A DNA stretch of 64,000 nucleotides from Acidobacteriota bacterium. Its GTDB lineage: Bacteria > Acidobacteriota > UBA6911 > RPQK01 > JAJDTT01. The stretch lies in contig JAPPLF010000097.1 of the NCBI GenBank assembly GCA_028874215.1, positions 20,004 to 84,003 of the forward strand. Direction: 5' to 3'. Both the position numbers and the translations under genes were made by a program. Positions 44,651-53,682 of the stretch are shown piece after piece. Position 1 is the first letter of the stretch. Each line of letters begins with the position of its first letter. The notes beneath the pieces are model-generated. The model made no database searches, was not told where the DNA came from, and was given only the letters and a program-made list of their open reading frames with translations.

Positions 44651-45979
44651 TCATTTCCGCTGTACCTCGATGGGCAGAACAAAGATGCGGGTGAGATCGC
44701 CCGCGTGGGCCGGTTTTGGTTTTGCCCCGCGGTCATAAACGAGAAGCAGCCGATTCGGGGAGACTTCCACCATCTCGGTATAGGCCGAGGTCTGAGTGCG
44801 TCCCTCACGACCAGGAGTGGATGCGTCGTACGCGTAAGAGCCGATGCGATAGGTGGCGTCAGGCGCCCATCCGTTGTGGTGCTCTGCGATATCGATGCTC
44901 TGCCAGCTTTCACCTCGGCGATCGGTGGAAAGCCAAAGCCAGATACCGGGCCGGCCGGTGGAGATGACGATCGTTCCATTGGCGACGCGCTGCATGCTGG
45001 GTTCCACGCTGTAGGCAGGGATGGGTTCCGCTTTCGTCCAGCTGCGGCCCCCATCACTGCTGTAGGTTCGGTGCAGGTACCAGGGGAGGCCGCTGCCCAC
45101 GCGAAAAACGGCCATCAGATCTCCATCCTCAAGCTGGATGAGGGCCGTTTCGCTGGGACCATTGGCCCCCCTCTTGGGCGACTCGGGCATGACGGCAGGA
45201 TCGGAGATCGTAGAAAAGTAGCGCCAGGTCCGTCCCCGGTCTTCGGAGACAAAAAGCAGGCTGCTCATCAATTCCTCCGGATACGAATTTGTGCTGAGGT
45301 ATCCGGTGACGAAAAGCTTCCCTTCCCGTTCAAAAGCGTTGCCGTCCAGTTTGGTCCGCGCAATCCAGTTCGTTCGTGGAATGGGGCTGGGAAACATATC
45401 CACGGCCCAGGGCAGGTCCACGATTTTCGTTCCACCCGGTTCAAAGATGAGTCGATCTCCTCCTTGTTCAAAGCGGCAGTATGGAGCATGGAGGTTGTGT
45501 CTGTCCTCGGGGTCCGACTGATAGAAATGGGAAGGTATAGCCAGCAGAGAGCCCTCAATTTGGGGAAAATAGATCCAAGGCTGATGATCGGGAATCAGGT
45601 CGTAGCGATGTCCCCAGGTCTTGCCCCCATCCTTGGAGATCTGGAAGGCCCTGAGGTAAACCGGCTCTTCGTTCGTATCCCCCACCAGCGAATAGGTCAC
45701 CATAAGTTCACCCGTAGGGAATTTTGCAATGGTGGGAAGAGGGTGAATGAAAGCCCAGGGCCCATCCGAACCGCTCCGCCACGCCCTCTGGGCGGTTATC
45801 TGGATGGGTCGGCCCAAGCGCACCTGCAGCCCTTCTAACTTCACCTCGCTCAGTACTTCCGCTGCGAACGTGCCTGAAGCATGAATTCGCTGGGTTTGGT
45901 CGCAGCTAGAAATAGACACTAGTACCCACAGCAGTAACGTCCGCTTCGACCAGAAGCTGTAGTCATGCAATTGGTCCAT
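44651..45979 (-). CDS. Sialidase-fold BNR-repeat lipoprotein
   Basis: 442 residues from ATG 45979 (GGGGAA six bases upstream). LLLWVLVSISSC is a lipobox, so the protein is probably lipid anchored. Asp boxes: SKDGGKTW, SEDRGRTW and SSDGGRSW, with STDRRGESW degenerate. It is the third member of a subfamily with 49740 and 51107 (TIAKFPTGELMVTYSL, PRTNWIAR, MEVSPNRLLLVYDRG in weaker form). The central part is more like the 51107 gene than the 49740 gene. It stands in tandem with the gene at 43364, likely one operon. Exo-glycosidase on an acidic sugar or another sialidase-fold function; not certain. Confidence 0.85.
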   Translation of the reverse strand: MDQLHDYSFWSKRTLLLWVLVSISSCDQTQRIHASGTFAAEVLSEVKLEGLQVRLGRPIQITAQRAWRSGSDGPWAFIHPLPTIAKFPTGELMVTYSLVGDTNEEPVYLRAFQISKDGGKTWGHRYDLIPDHQPWIYFPQIEGSLLAIPSHFYQSDPEDRHNLHAPYCRFEQGGDRLIFEPGGTKIVDLPWAVDMFPSPIPRTNWIARTKLDGNAFEREGKLFVTGYLSTNSYPEELMSSLLFVSEDRGRTWRYFSTISDPAVMPESPKRGANGPSETALIQLEDGDLMAVFRVGSGLPWYLHRTYSSDGGRSWTKAEPIPAYSVEPSMQRVANGTIVISTGRPGIWLWLSTDRRGESWQSIDIAEHHNGWAPDATYRIGSYAYDASTPGREGRTQTSAYTEMVEVSPNRLLLVYDRGAKPKPAHAGDLTRIFVLPIEVQRK

Positions 45980-46406
45980 GCCACTTCCCCTTACCACTCA
46001 ATTATGTTGGTGATATTCGGCTGGCCGGGGATCACGTCGAAACACCCAGCCTTCCGGGATTCGCGATTGATTATCTCCTTCCTCGCTGGTACTTTATAAG
46101 TTATAAATGAGTCGGTGGCAAGTCGCTACCTCAACGGCGAGGCGCTCGTTGCCTAGCCTGGAAAGCAACGGCGTTTGCCGGGCTGGCGGAAGTGGACGCG
46201 TAGCGGTTCTAATGCCATGGCAGCGGTTCGTATGCCATGGAGGATGGCTACGCACTCCTCCTCAAGAAGCGGGCTTGGGAATCGTTGTCAGCGACGGAAT
46301 CAAGAACCGCTATCTTTTCGTCCCGGGCAGTCGAGAGCAATGCGGCGTAGTCGGCAACGTCATGACAGATTGAGAATTCCGTGCTTTTTTGACCCGGAGT
46401 AGAACG
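45980..46406. other. Intergenic region with an imperfect 20-nt tandem repeat
   Basis: 427 bases between divergent genes. agcggttctaatgccatggc (46202-46221) is followed directly by a second copy at 46222-46241 with three changes. An AT-rich ctttataagttataaatg near 46090 is promoter-like. A frame of 88 codons at 46107 has no family features and is not called. Confidence 0.4.
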
Positions 46407-48200
46407 ATGCACAACCGACGAATATTCCTGGGAAGGGCAGGCGCTCTCGCCGGCATGGTCCCCGCCTCTCTTGGCCAAAGCCTGCACGGAACTGGACGAA
46501 CCCCAACCAAATTGAAACCAGTCAAGGGGCGACGGCGACGGATTGTCTGGAACAACGACGGCAGCGACATGTTGCAGCCGGCATACGCCGGCGGAAAATG
46601 GCCGATTCCGATGAAATCCGTGAAGGCTTTTCTCGAGGGTACGCTCAAGTGCGTCGAAGGCACTCAGGTCGACAGCATATTTTATTGTGCCCACGTGAAT
46701 GAACCGGACTGGGAGATTCCCACCAAGTACATTAAGGTCTTGGGGGCGAACCCGGTCAAGCACGTGGTGGATTTTGCCCACCGCAACGGAATGGAGTTTT
46801 TCTACGCCATCCGTATGAATGACGTCCATGCGGGCCGCTATCCGGCCAAACCCTCCTACTGGCCGCCCTTTCGGCTCCAGCATCCGGAACTTCTGATGGG
46901 TTATATCTCCCGCGAACACTGGGAGCAGAAAGTCACGCCCTGGGTCGAGCGATTCATGGCCATTGAAAAAGAACGTTGGGAAAGGAAGCTCTACGATCCA
47001 CAAAAGGAAGTGGAATTGCGCCGCCTGGCAGAGCAAGAACATCCGCTCGCGGAGGTGTTCCAGCGCAACGGAGTGGCCTCGCGTGACCTGTGGTTCTGGG
47101 CAGGTTATGACTGGGCGCTACCTCCCGTGCGATCTCGTTACCTGGAAGTCGTCGAAGGCGCTTGCCGACGTTACGATCTGGAGGGCATCGAGCTCGACTG
47201 GCTGAGACACACCGGGTATTTCAAGCTGGGCGAGGAACGCCGCAACATCCCCATCATGAACGACTTCGTTCGCCAAGTGCGGCAGCGTCTGGACCACTAT
47301 GCCCAGAAAAGAGGCCGTCCCATTTTGCTGGCGGTAAGGACTCCTGACACGATCGACGCAAGTTTGTCGATCGGACTGGATCCGGAGACGTGGGTCCGTG
47401 AAGGTTGGGTCGATCTTTTGATGGCCGGAACGGGTCTGATGCCGTTTTCAGTTCCCATGGCCGAGTGGGTGGACCTCGGGCACCGTTATCACGTCCCGGT
47501 CTACGGATGCCTGGACCGCTTGTATGCCACCTTTCGCACCGGCCGCCCGAAATACGACATGCGGGACCCTGACATCGAAGGAGACGACGCATCGCACTAC
47601 GACTCCGTTAATGCGGCTTGTCATCGGTTTTGGAACGAAGGCGTAGACGGCATCTACGTGTACAATTGGCACACGCATCACGGCCCCACCGATCCCCGGG
47701 ATTACGGTACGGTGCCACGGGTCGGCGAGCCAGGACCTCTGGTGCGCCGGAACAAGCTCTATCGGATCGATACCGATAATTATTACTCCAGTGGCGCCAT
47801 CGGGGACAGTTGCATGCCCCCTCAGTTGCCGAAAGCTTTCACCACTCAGGCGGGTCCTTCCAGTGATCGCTTCACTTTGCGGATTGCGGACGATCCTGAC
47901 TCCGTTGCTCGCGCGGCGCTGCAGATCCGGTGGAAGCGGCCCGGGGACCCCAGTCGAGCCAGTTGGCAACTGAATGGGACACCTTTATCGGACCCCCGGC
48001 CCTTGTCTGTCAAAGGGTATGGAGCATCCTACGGGTTCGGGTTCCAGGAGGAAGCTGGTTGGAGCGCGTTTGAAGTCTCCCCCCAGGCCTTGAAAAGAGG
48101 AGAAAACAAGCTGCGGATCGTGGTCCAGCCTCCTGACGCTGGTGACCCGGCCAGACCCGTCGAACTACTCGAAATCCGCCTCTGGATCGGCTATTCCTGA
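46407..48200 (+). CDS. Tat-exported glycoside-hydrolase-like TIM-barrel protein, WNNDGSD family (copy 1)
   Basis: 597 residues from ATG 46407 (GGAG eight bases upstream). The signal MHNRRIFLGRAGALAG is Tat-like. The mature part opens RRIVWNNDGSD and AYAGGKWPIP (about 46-68), then FYCAHVNEPDWEIP, HVVDFAHRNGMEFFYAIRMND, and IELDWLRH (262-268), where acidic residues on a strand end suggest a TIM-barrel catalytic site. VPVYGCLDR and the WHTHHGPTDP motif follow, and a C-terminal beta-sandwich ends at LEIRLWIGYS. It is closest in style to glycosyl-hydrolase-like TIM-barrel proteins (GHL10/DUF187 type); the reaction is unknown. Paralogues are at 53683 and 60160. Confidence 0.75.
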   Translation: MHNRRIFLGRAGALAGMVPASLGQSLHGTGRTPTKLKPVKGRRRRIVWNNDGSDMLQPAYAGGKWPIPMKSVKAFLEGTLKCVEGTQVDSIFYCAHVNEPDWEIPTKYIKVLGANPVKHVVDFAHRNGMEFFYAIRMNDVHAGRYPAKPSYWPPFRLQHPELLMGYISREHWEQKVTPWVERFMAIEKERWERKLYDPQKEVELRRLAEQEHPLAEVFQRNGVASRDLWFWAGYDWALPPVRSRYLEVVEGACRRYDLEGIELDWLRHTGYFKLGEERRNIPIMNDFVRQVRQRLDHYAQKRGRPILLAVRTPDTIDASLSIGLDPETWVREGWVDLLMAGTGLMPFSVPMAEWVDLGHRYHVPVYGCLDRLYATFRTGRPKYDMRDPDIEGDDASHYDSVNAACHRFWNEGVDGIYVYNWHTHHGPTDPRDYGTVPRVGEPGPLVRRNKLYRIDTDNYYSSGAIGDSCMPPQLPKAFTTQAGPSSDRFTLRIADDPDSVARAALQIRWKRPGDPSRASWQLNGTPLSDPRPLSVKGYGASYGFGFQEEAGWSAFEVSPQALKRGENKLRIVVQPPDAGDPARPVELLEIRLWIGYS

Positions 48201-48301
48201 AGCTTCTGCCGCAGATGCGGAACACTCAATTTGAGGAAACGCAGTAGTTGAGTATTTGTGACCGGCGCCGGCATCGACCGCTTGGCCCGGTAGAGGGAGT
48301 C

Positions 48302-49714
48302 ATGCTCAAACCCTTTTCAATTTGTGTGGCAATCCTTTACGCCGTATGTCTGGTCTGGGGAGAGCCGGGAGACAAGGGCGTCCTTTTCGTGAATGAAATC
48401 ATGACCGCCAGTGCATTTGCCAACGGGGCGATGGATGAAGATGGCGATTTCCAAGGCTGGATCGAACTCTACAACAGCGGAGACAACGCGATCGAACTGA
48501 CCGGCTATTACCTTTCCAATGATCCTCAGCAGCCCAGGAGATGGAGATTCCCGGCTGGCGATGTTTCCCCTCACGGGTTTCTGGTGATCTGGGCCTCCGC
48601 CAAGAACAAGATCGGAGCCAACGGAGAGCTGCACGCGAACTTTCGGCTATCGGGTGCCGGGCCGGTTCTTCTCACCGCCCCCGACGGAATCACGTTGATA
48701 GACTCGCTTCAGGCCCCTTCCGAAATCGACAGTGACGAATCCTATGGAAGACATCCTGACGGGCGCGACGAGCGGATTTTCTATACCAACCTGACCAGTA
48801 CGCCGGGAAAGTCGAATCGAGAGCCGGAATTCTGGGCCAAGGTGATCAACCGTGCCCCCTTTCCCCCTCGAGACTACGGTGGCGATGTGGTTTTCGCCGG
48901 GAAAATGTGGCTTCTCGGGGGCTGGCCCGGGAGAAAAAAGGATGTCTGGCACTCCCCTGACGGGATTAACTGGACGCTGGCAACGGCAAACCCTGGTTGG
49001 CCGGGGCGCCATGTCTTCGGCTGCGTGGTCTTCAACGACAGAATCTGGGTCATCGGCGGGACGTCGCTTGAGTCTGACGTTTGGCACTCCAGCAACGGCG
49101 TCGACTGGATCCAGGCGACTTCCCAGGCTCCCTGGGGACCCGACAAACCGGGCCGTGCTGTTGTCCACAGGGGCAAGATGTGGTTCCTCGCCCATGGGAA
49201 GACGCTTTGGTCCTCGACCGACGGAGTCGACTGGACCCAGACCATGAGCCAGGCTCCTTGGCCTGAACGGGGAAGCCCCACTTTTCAAGTCTTCAAGGAT
49301 CGGCTGTGGGTGATGGGAGGAGGCACCTGGAGAACGGGTGACGACGCCGTCTACAACGACGTCTGGTATTCCTCCGACGGTATGAACTGGTCGTGTGCGA
49401 CCAGGAGTGCGCCTTGGCCTGCGAGGCGGTGGGCGGCCAGTCAGGTTTATCGCAACAAACTGTGGCTCGTGGGAGGGCACTACGGTCTGGATGGCGATCC
49501 GAAAAACTACAACGATGTCTGGTATACGGAAGACGGTGTCCACTGGGAACCCTTCATCTCGAAGACGATCTTTACCCCTCGGCACTCCTCTCAGTCCTGG
49601 GTTTACCAAGACACCCTGTGGCTGGCGGGCGGTTACTATCACTCCTTCGCCCTCTATAACGATGTGTGGAAGCTGACCCTGACTGAAATCCAGGAGACTG
49701 TGCCGCAGGAATGA
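48302..49714 (+). CDS. Exported protein with lamin-tail domain and Kelch-like repeats
   Basis: 470 residues from ATG 48302 (GGGAG four bases upstream). After a signal peptide (FSICVAILYAVCLVWG) comes a lamin-tail domain (about 27-130: FVNEIMTASAFANG, DFQGWIELYNSGDNAIELTGYYLSND in two parts). Then six Kelch-like blades with GKMWLLGGW, DRIWVIGGT, DRLWVMGGG and NKLWLVGGH, each paired with WHSPDGINW-type motifs that also resemble Asp boxes. It probably binds a surface or extracellular polymer; no enzyme motif. It follows copy 1 of the WNNDGSD family by about 100 bases on the same strand. Confidence 0.8.
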   Translation: MLKPFSICVAILYAVCLVWGEPGDKGVLFVNEIMTASAFANGAMDEDGDFQGWIELYNSGDNAIELTGYYLSNDPQQPRRWRFPAGDVSPHGFLVIWASAKNKIGANGELHANFRLSGAGPVLLTAPDGITLIDSLQAPSEIDSDESYGRHPDGRDERIFYTNLTSTPGKSNREPEFWAKVINRAPFPPRDYGGDVVFAGKMWLLGGWPGRKKDVWHSPDGINWTLATANPGWPGRHVFGCVVFNDRIWVIGGTSLESDVWHSSNGVDWIQATSQAPWGPDKPGRAVVHRGKMWFLAHGKTLWSSTDGVDWTQTMSQAPWPERGSPTFQVFKDRLWVMGGGTWRTGDDAVYNDVWYSSDGMNWSCATRSAPWPARRWAASQVYRNKLWLVGGHYGLDGDPKNYNDVWYTEDGVHWEPFISKTIFTPRHSSQSWVYQDTLWLAGGYYHSFALYNDVWKLTLTEIQETVPQE

Positions 49715-49739
49715 TCAGGGACCACGGCGGGATCCCCGA

Positions 49740-51068
49740 TTAATCGCGTTGCAACTCTATCGGCAAGACGAAAATGCGGCTCCGTTCACCCGAATCGACG
49801 GGCGTCGCACCCCAGCCGAAGGGAGCGCGGTCGTACACCAGCAGCAGCCGGTTGGCCGAGATCTCCACGATCTCCGTGTAGGAGGTGGTCTGACCCCTTC
49901 CGCCTCTTTGGCCCTGCTGGGAAATGAGATAGCCGGCGTCCGGCGCCCAGCGGTTGTGATGTTCGAGGATGTCGATGTCCTGCCAGGTCTGCGCACGGGC
50001 GTCGGTGGAGAACCATACGCGTATACCGGGGCGGCCGCTGGAGAGCACGATCGTGTCGTTCTGGGTTCGGACCATACTCGGCTCCACGCTGAAGGGGGGG
50101 ATGGGCTCCGCCCGGGTCCAGGACCGGCCTCCATCGCTGCTGTAGGCCCGGCCCAGGTCCAAGAAACTGCCGACTCGAAACACCGCCATGAGGTCACCAT
50201 CGGCCAACTGGATCATCGATGTCTCACTGGCCTCCAGAAGTTCCCGAGGCCAGGGTCGACCCTGGAAACGCGGGTCTTCAGGATCCCGCCTCCTGGCGTC
50301 AGCAGTCATCACAAAAGGATCAGCCACGGTTGAGAAGTAGCGCCATGTCCGTCCCTTATTTTCAGAAACAAAGAGCAGGCTGATCACCTTCTCTTCTTTT
50401 CGAGGCTCCAGGTTCCCCCCGGTCCTCATGTATCCGTTGGCCAGGAGACGATCGCCCATCTGAAGAGCATCGCCGCAGAACTTCAGTCGGGCAATCCAGT
50501 TGGTTCGAGGGATCTGGCTCGGAAACGTGCCCACCGGCCAAGGCCAGTCCGCTACCCGCACACCGCCCGGTTCCACAACAACGCGGCTCCCGCCGCGCTC
50601 GAAAAGAGTGTAGCTGGTGTGAAGGTTGTGTCTTTCCTCCCGATCGGGTTGGTAGAGATGGGCCAGGATGGCCAGTAGAGATCCATCTGCCTGAGGTACG
50701 AAAATGGATGGTTGAAGGTCGGGGATGAGGTCATAGCGGTGTCCCCAGCTGCGGCCGCCATTTCTGGAGGTCTGAAAACCGCGAACCGAATAGGGATTCG
50801 CATTGGAATCGGCTGATACGGCATAGGTCACCATCAATTCGCCGGAAGGAAATTTGGCCAGAGTTGGAAACCAGGCATGACCGATGGTTTGGGTCACCTG
50901 GATGGGCTGTCCCAGACGAACGGTCAGGCGTTGCAACCTCACCGTCGTCATTTCACCGGTGGCAAGAAGGTGGAGTTGCGGTGCAAAACCGGAAGCCCAC
51001 AGCCAAGCCCCGAGGAGAAACACGATCCTCTTCCCGTGCCCTGGCCTGTGATCGCACTGGTCGATCAT
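49740..51068 (-). CDS. Sialidase-fold BNR-repeat protein, tandem copy A
   Basis: 442 residues from ATG 51068 with GGGAGG before it. The N-terminal signal is KRIVFLLGAWLWASGF. Motifs: TLAKFPSGELMVTYAV, SRNGGRSW, PRTNWIARLKFCGDALQMG, SENKGRTW and SSDGGRSW, with STDARAQTW degenerate. It is nearly identical in the C-terminal two thirds to copy B just upstream but differs strongly in the stretch YAVSADSNANPYSVRG to GGVRVADW and at the C-terminal tail (APFGWGATPVDSGERS). Convergent with the LTD-Kelch gene 25 bases away. Function as for the family: probable exo-glycosidase, unproven. Confidence 0.85.
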   Translation of the reverse strand: MIDQCDHRPGHGKRIVFLLGAWLWASGFAPQLHLLATGEMTTVRLQRLTVRLGQPIQVTQTIGHAWFPTLAKFPSGELMVTYAVSADSNANPYSVRGFQTSRNGGRSWGHRYDLIPDLQPSIFVPQADGSLLAILAHLYQPDREERHNLHTSYTLFERGGSRVVVEPGGVRVADWPWPVGTFPSQIPRTNWIARLKFCGDALQMGDRLLANGYMRTGGNLEPRKEEKVISLLFVSENKGRTWRYFSTVADPFVMTADARRRDPEDPRFQGRPWPRELLEASETSMIQLADGDLMAVFRVGSFLDLGRAYSSDGGRSWTRAEPIPPFSVEPSMVRTQNDTIVLSSGRPGIRVWFSTDARAQTWQDIDILEHHNRWAPDAGYLISQQGQRGGRGQTTSYTEIVEISANRLLLVYDRAPFGWGATPVDSGERSRIFVLPIELQRD

Positions 51069-51106
51069 GATTTCCTCCCGGTCGAGAGGGTTTTTTATAG
51101 GGATCA

Positions 51107-52432
51107 TCAATCTCCTTCGCTGCGCACCTCGATGGGCAGCACGAAGATGCGCGTGAGTTCGTGCGGGTGCGACGCCGATGGTTTCGCCCCCCGGTCGTAT
51201 ACGAGCAGCAGCCGGTTGGCCGAAATCTCCACGATCTCCGTGTAAGACGTGGTCCGACTCCTTCCGCCCCTTTGGCCCCGCGGAGAAATGCTGTAGCCGG
51301 CGTCTGGAGCCCAGCGGTTGTGATGTTTGAGGATGTCGATGTCCTGCCAAGTCTGAGCACGGGCGTCGGTTGAGAACCAGACACGTAGACCGGGGCGGCC
51401 ACTGGAGAGCACGATGGTGTCATTCTGGGTGCGAACCATACTCGGCTCCACGCTGAAGGGGGGGATGGGCTCCGCCTGGGTCCAGGAACGGCCTCCATCG
51501 CTGCTGTAGGCCCGGCCCAGGTCCAAGAAACTGCCGACTCGAAACACCGCCATGAGGTCTCCATCGGCCAACTGGATCATCGATGTCTCACTGGCCTCCA
51601 GGAGTTCCTGAGGCCAGGGTCGACCCTGGAAACGCGGGTCTTCAGGATCCCGCCGCCTGGCGGCAGCAATCATCACAAAAGGATCAGCCACGGTTGAGAA
51701 GTAGCGCCATGTCCGTCCCTTATCTTCAGAAACAAAGAGCAGGCTGATCACCTTCTCTTCCTTTCGAGGCTCCAGGTTTCCGCCTGTCCTCATGTACCCG
51801 GTGGCCAGGAGACGATCGCCCATCTGAAGAGCATCGCCGCAAAACTTCAGTCGGGCAATCCAATTGGTTCGAGGCATCTGGCTCGGAAACGTACCCACCG
51901 GCCAGGGCCAGTCCACCACTTGAGTTCCAGCCGGTTCCATGACCAACCGATCCCCTCCCTGCTCAAAGCGAGAGTAGGTCGAATGCAGGTTGTGCGGATC
52001 CTCCGGATCCGCCTGGTAGAAGTGGGAAGGTATGGCCAATAGGGAACCGTCGTCCCGTGGGACGTAGATCCAAGGTTGATGGTCGGGGATCAGGTCGTTG
52101 CGATGTCCCCAGCTCCTACCCCCGTCCCTGGAGATCTGGAAGCCTCTGAGGTAAGTCGGGTTTTCGTTGGTGTCGGCCACCAGCGAGTAGGTCACCATCA
52201 ATTCGCCGGAAGGAAATTTGGCCAGAGTTGGAAACCAGGCACGACCGGTGGTTTGGGTCACCTCGATCGGCTGTCCCAGACGAACGGTCAGGCGCTGCAA
52301 CCTCACTTTCGTCATTTCGCCGGTGGCAAGAAGGTGGGGCTGCGGTGCAATGCCGGAAACCCACAGCCAGGGCGCAAGGAACAGCACGATCCTCTTCGCG
52401 TGCATTGGACTGTGACTGCACTGGTCGATCAT
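51107..52432 (-). CDS. Sialidase-fold BNR-repeat protein, tandem copy B
   Basis: 441 residues from ATG 52432 with the same GGGAGG leader as copy A; the two leaders share about 25 bases (gatttcctcccggtcgagag on the plus strand). Asp boxes SRDGGRSW, SEDKGRTW and SSDGGRSW are present. The central part (YSLVADTNENPTYLRG, DHQPWIYVP, IPSHFYQADPEDPHN) and the tail (YDRGAK, LTRIFVLPIEV) match the 44651 protein better than copy A, while the block between them is almost the same as copy A. It ends 38 bases before copy A on the same strand. Confidence 0.85.
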   Translation of the reverse strand: MIDQCSHSPMHAKRIVLFLAPWLWVSGIAPQPHLLATGEMTKVRLQRLTVRLGQPIEVTQTTGRAWFPTLAKFPSGELMVTYSLVADTNENPTYLRGFQISRDGGRSWGHRNDLIPDHQPWIYVPRDDGSLLAIPSHFYQADPEDPHNLHSTYSRFEQGGDRLVMEPAGTQVVDWPWPVGTFPSQMPRTNWIARLKFCGDALQMGDRLLATGYMRTGGNLEPRKEEKVISLLFVSEDKGRTWRYFSTVADPFVMIAAARRRDPEDPRFQGRPWPQELLEASETSMIQLADGDLMAVFRVGSFLDLGRAYSSDGGRSWTQAEPIPPFSVEPSMVRTQNDTIVLSSGRPGLRVWFSTDARAQTWQDIDILKHHNRWAPDAGYSISPRGQRGGRSRTTSYTEIVEISANRLLLVYDRGAKPSASHPHELTRIFVLPIEVRSEGD

Positions 52433-52866
52433 GATTTCCTCCCGGTCGAGAGGTCCAAGGATAAATCTTACGGTAGAAATCCAACCGGGAACAGGGCTAT
52501 GGCCAAGCGACATTCTCCAGCGTCCTGTCCTCGACCAGCCGGCAAAGGTTCTCGGCGATGGCAGATTCGTGGCCCTAAACGTTGCAGACCCGGCAGCCGG
52601 ACGGAACTGCTGAGAAGTCAAGGCCTTCGGTGTCGGCACCCAGGTAGTGGATCAGGCACAAGGACGTTCGGTCCTGCCTCAACCATGCCGATTGGAACCT
52701 TACGCTCGGAGATCCAGCTCGCTGAGCATGATCTCGCTGGCTTCCGGCTTGAAGGTGAAGTAGAGTTCGCACTACAGGTGCGATTTCTGGCGAAAGGTCA
52801 ACCGTCTCAAGGCCTTTGCCACGTGGCTCTCCTTGGGCCGGGTAGCCACCTTCTGAGAACTCAGAA
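52433..52866. other. Intergenic region, probably decayed coding sequence
   Basis: 434 bases with no intact gene. Minus-strand fragments look protein-like but are cut by stops: SQKVATRPKESHVAKAL near 52850, FTFKPEASEIMLSEL near 52740 and GHESAIAENLCRLVED near 52570. No family could be named. It also holds the promoter of sialidase copy B. Confidence 0.35.
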
Positions 52867-53679
52867 ATGAACCCCCGATCCGTTCCCATCTTGACCTATC
52901 ACCACGTTCATCCCGACGGGCACCCGGCATTGCAGCGCGCCTCCAGGAAGGGTCTGCTCGGCCACATGGCCGCCAGCGGGTTCCGGAGCCATCTCGAATT
53001 GCTGACCGGGACGGGGTGGCAGATTCGCTCTACATCAGAGATTATCGACTGGCTGATCGACAAAACCCAGATTCCGCAACAGACGGTAGCAATCCACTTT
53101 GATAACGGGTGGCTGGATACTTGGGAGACCGCCAGAGCCGTACTTGACGAGTTCGGAGCGAAGGCGCTCGTCTATATCATTGGCGGCGCCACGGAGCAGA
53201 TCTCAGCACGATCCGGCGTCCCGCAGAGATGGAATCTTCGCACCCGGACCGAGGGCCACGTGAGCTCGGAGGACCATACGCTGATGAGCTGGGAGCAGGT
53301 GCATGATCTGCTGGACTGCGGCTGGGAAGTGGGGGCTCATACGCTTACCCATCCGCGGCTGACCCGGGTGTTGGCGGAGCAAGGCAAGGAGGAAGTGAGG
53401 CGCGAGATCGAGGAATCGAATCAGATCCTGCGACGACGACTGGGCATTGAACCGGTCCACTTCGCCTACCCCAGCGGCGATTGGAACGAAGAAGTCGAGA
53501 GAATCGTAGCGCCCTATTACCGCTCCGTCCGGCTTTGGCGCAAGGGCCCGCCCTGGTACTTCACCCACCCGGACACGCCGCCCTCGAGGATCGAGTGCCA
53601 AAACATCGACACTTCGGTCTCAACCGGACAGATCCGCGCGTTTCTCGCAGCGGCAGCCCGAGGTGAGCCTATGGCCTAG
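52867..53679 (+). CDS. Polysaccharide deacetylase (NodB-like) family protein
   Basis: 270 residues. The NodB fold starts SVPILTYHHVHPDG. Motif 1 is HFDNG (78-81 is FDNG): the catalytic-base Asp79 is kept but the second Asp, normally a metal ligand, is Asn80. Motif 2 is GAHTLTHPRL with both histidines (158 and 162). HFAYPSGDWNEE is motif 3. No signal peptide, which is unusual for an extracellular polysaccharide enzyme. It would remove N- or O-acetyl groups from a glycan. It is convergent with WNNDGSD copy 2, with only three bases between the stops. Confidence 0.85.
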   Translation: MNPRSVPILTYHHVHPDGHPALQRASRKGLLGHMAASGFRSHLELLTGTGWQIRSTSEIIDWLIDKTQIPQQTVAIHFDNGWLDTWETARAVLDEFGAKALVYIIGGATEQISARSGVPQRWNLRTRTEGHVSSEDHTLMSWEQVHDLLDCGWEVGAHTLTHPRLTRVLAEQGKEEVRREIEESNQILRRRLGIEPVHFAYPSGDWNEEVERIVAPYYRSVRLWRKGPPWYFTHPDTPPSRIECQNIDTSVSTGQIRAFLAAAARGEPMA

Positions 53680-53682
53680 CTG

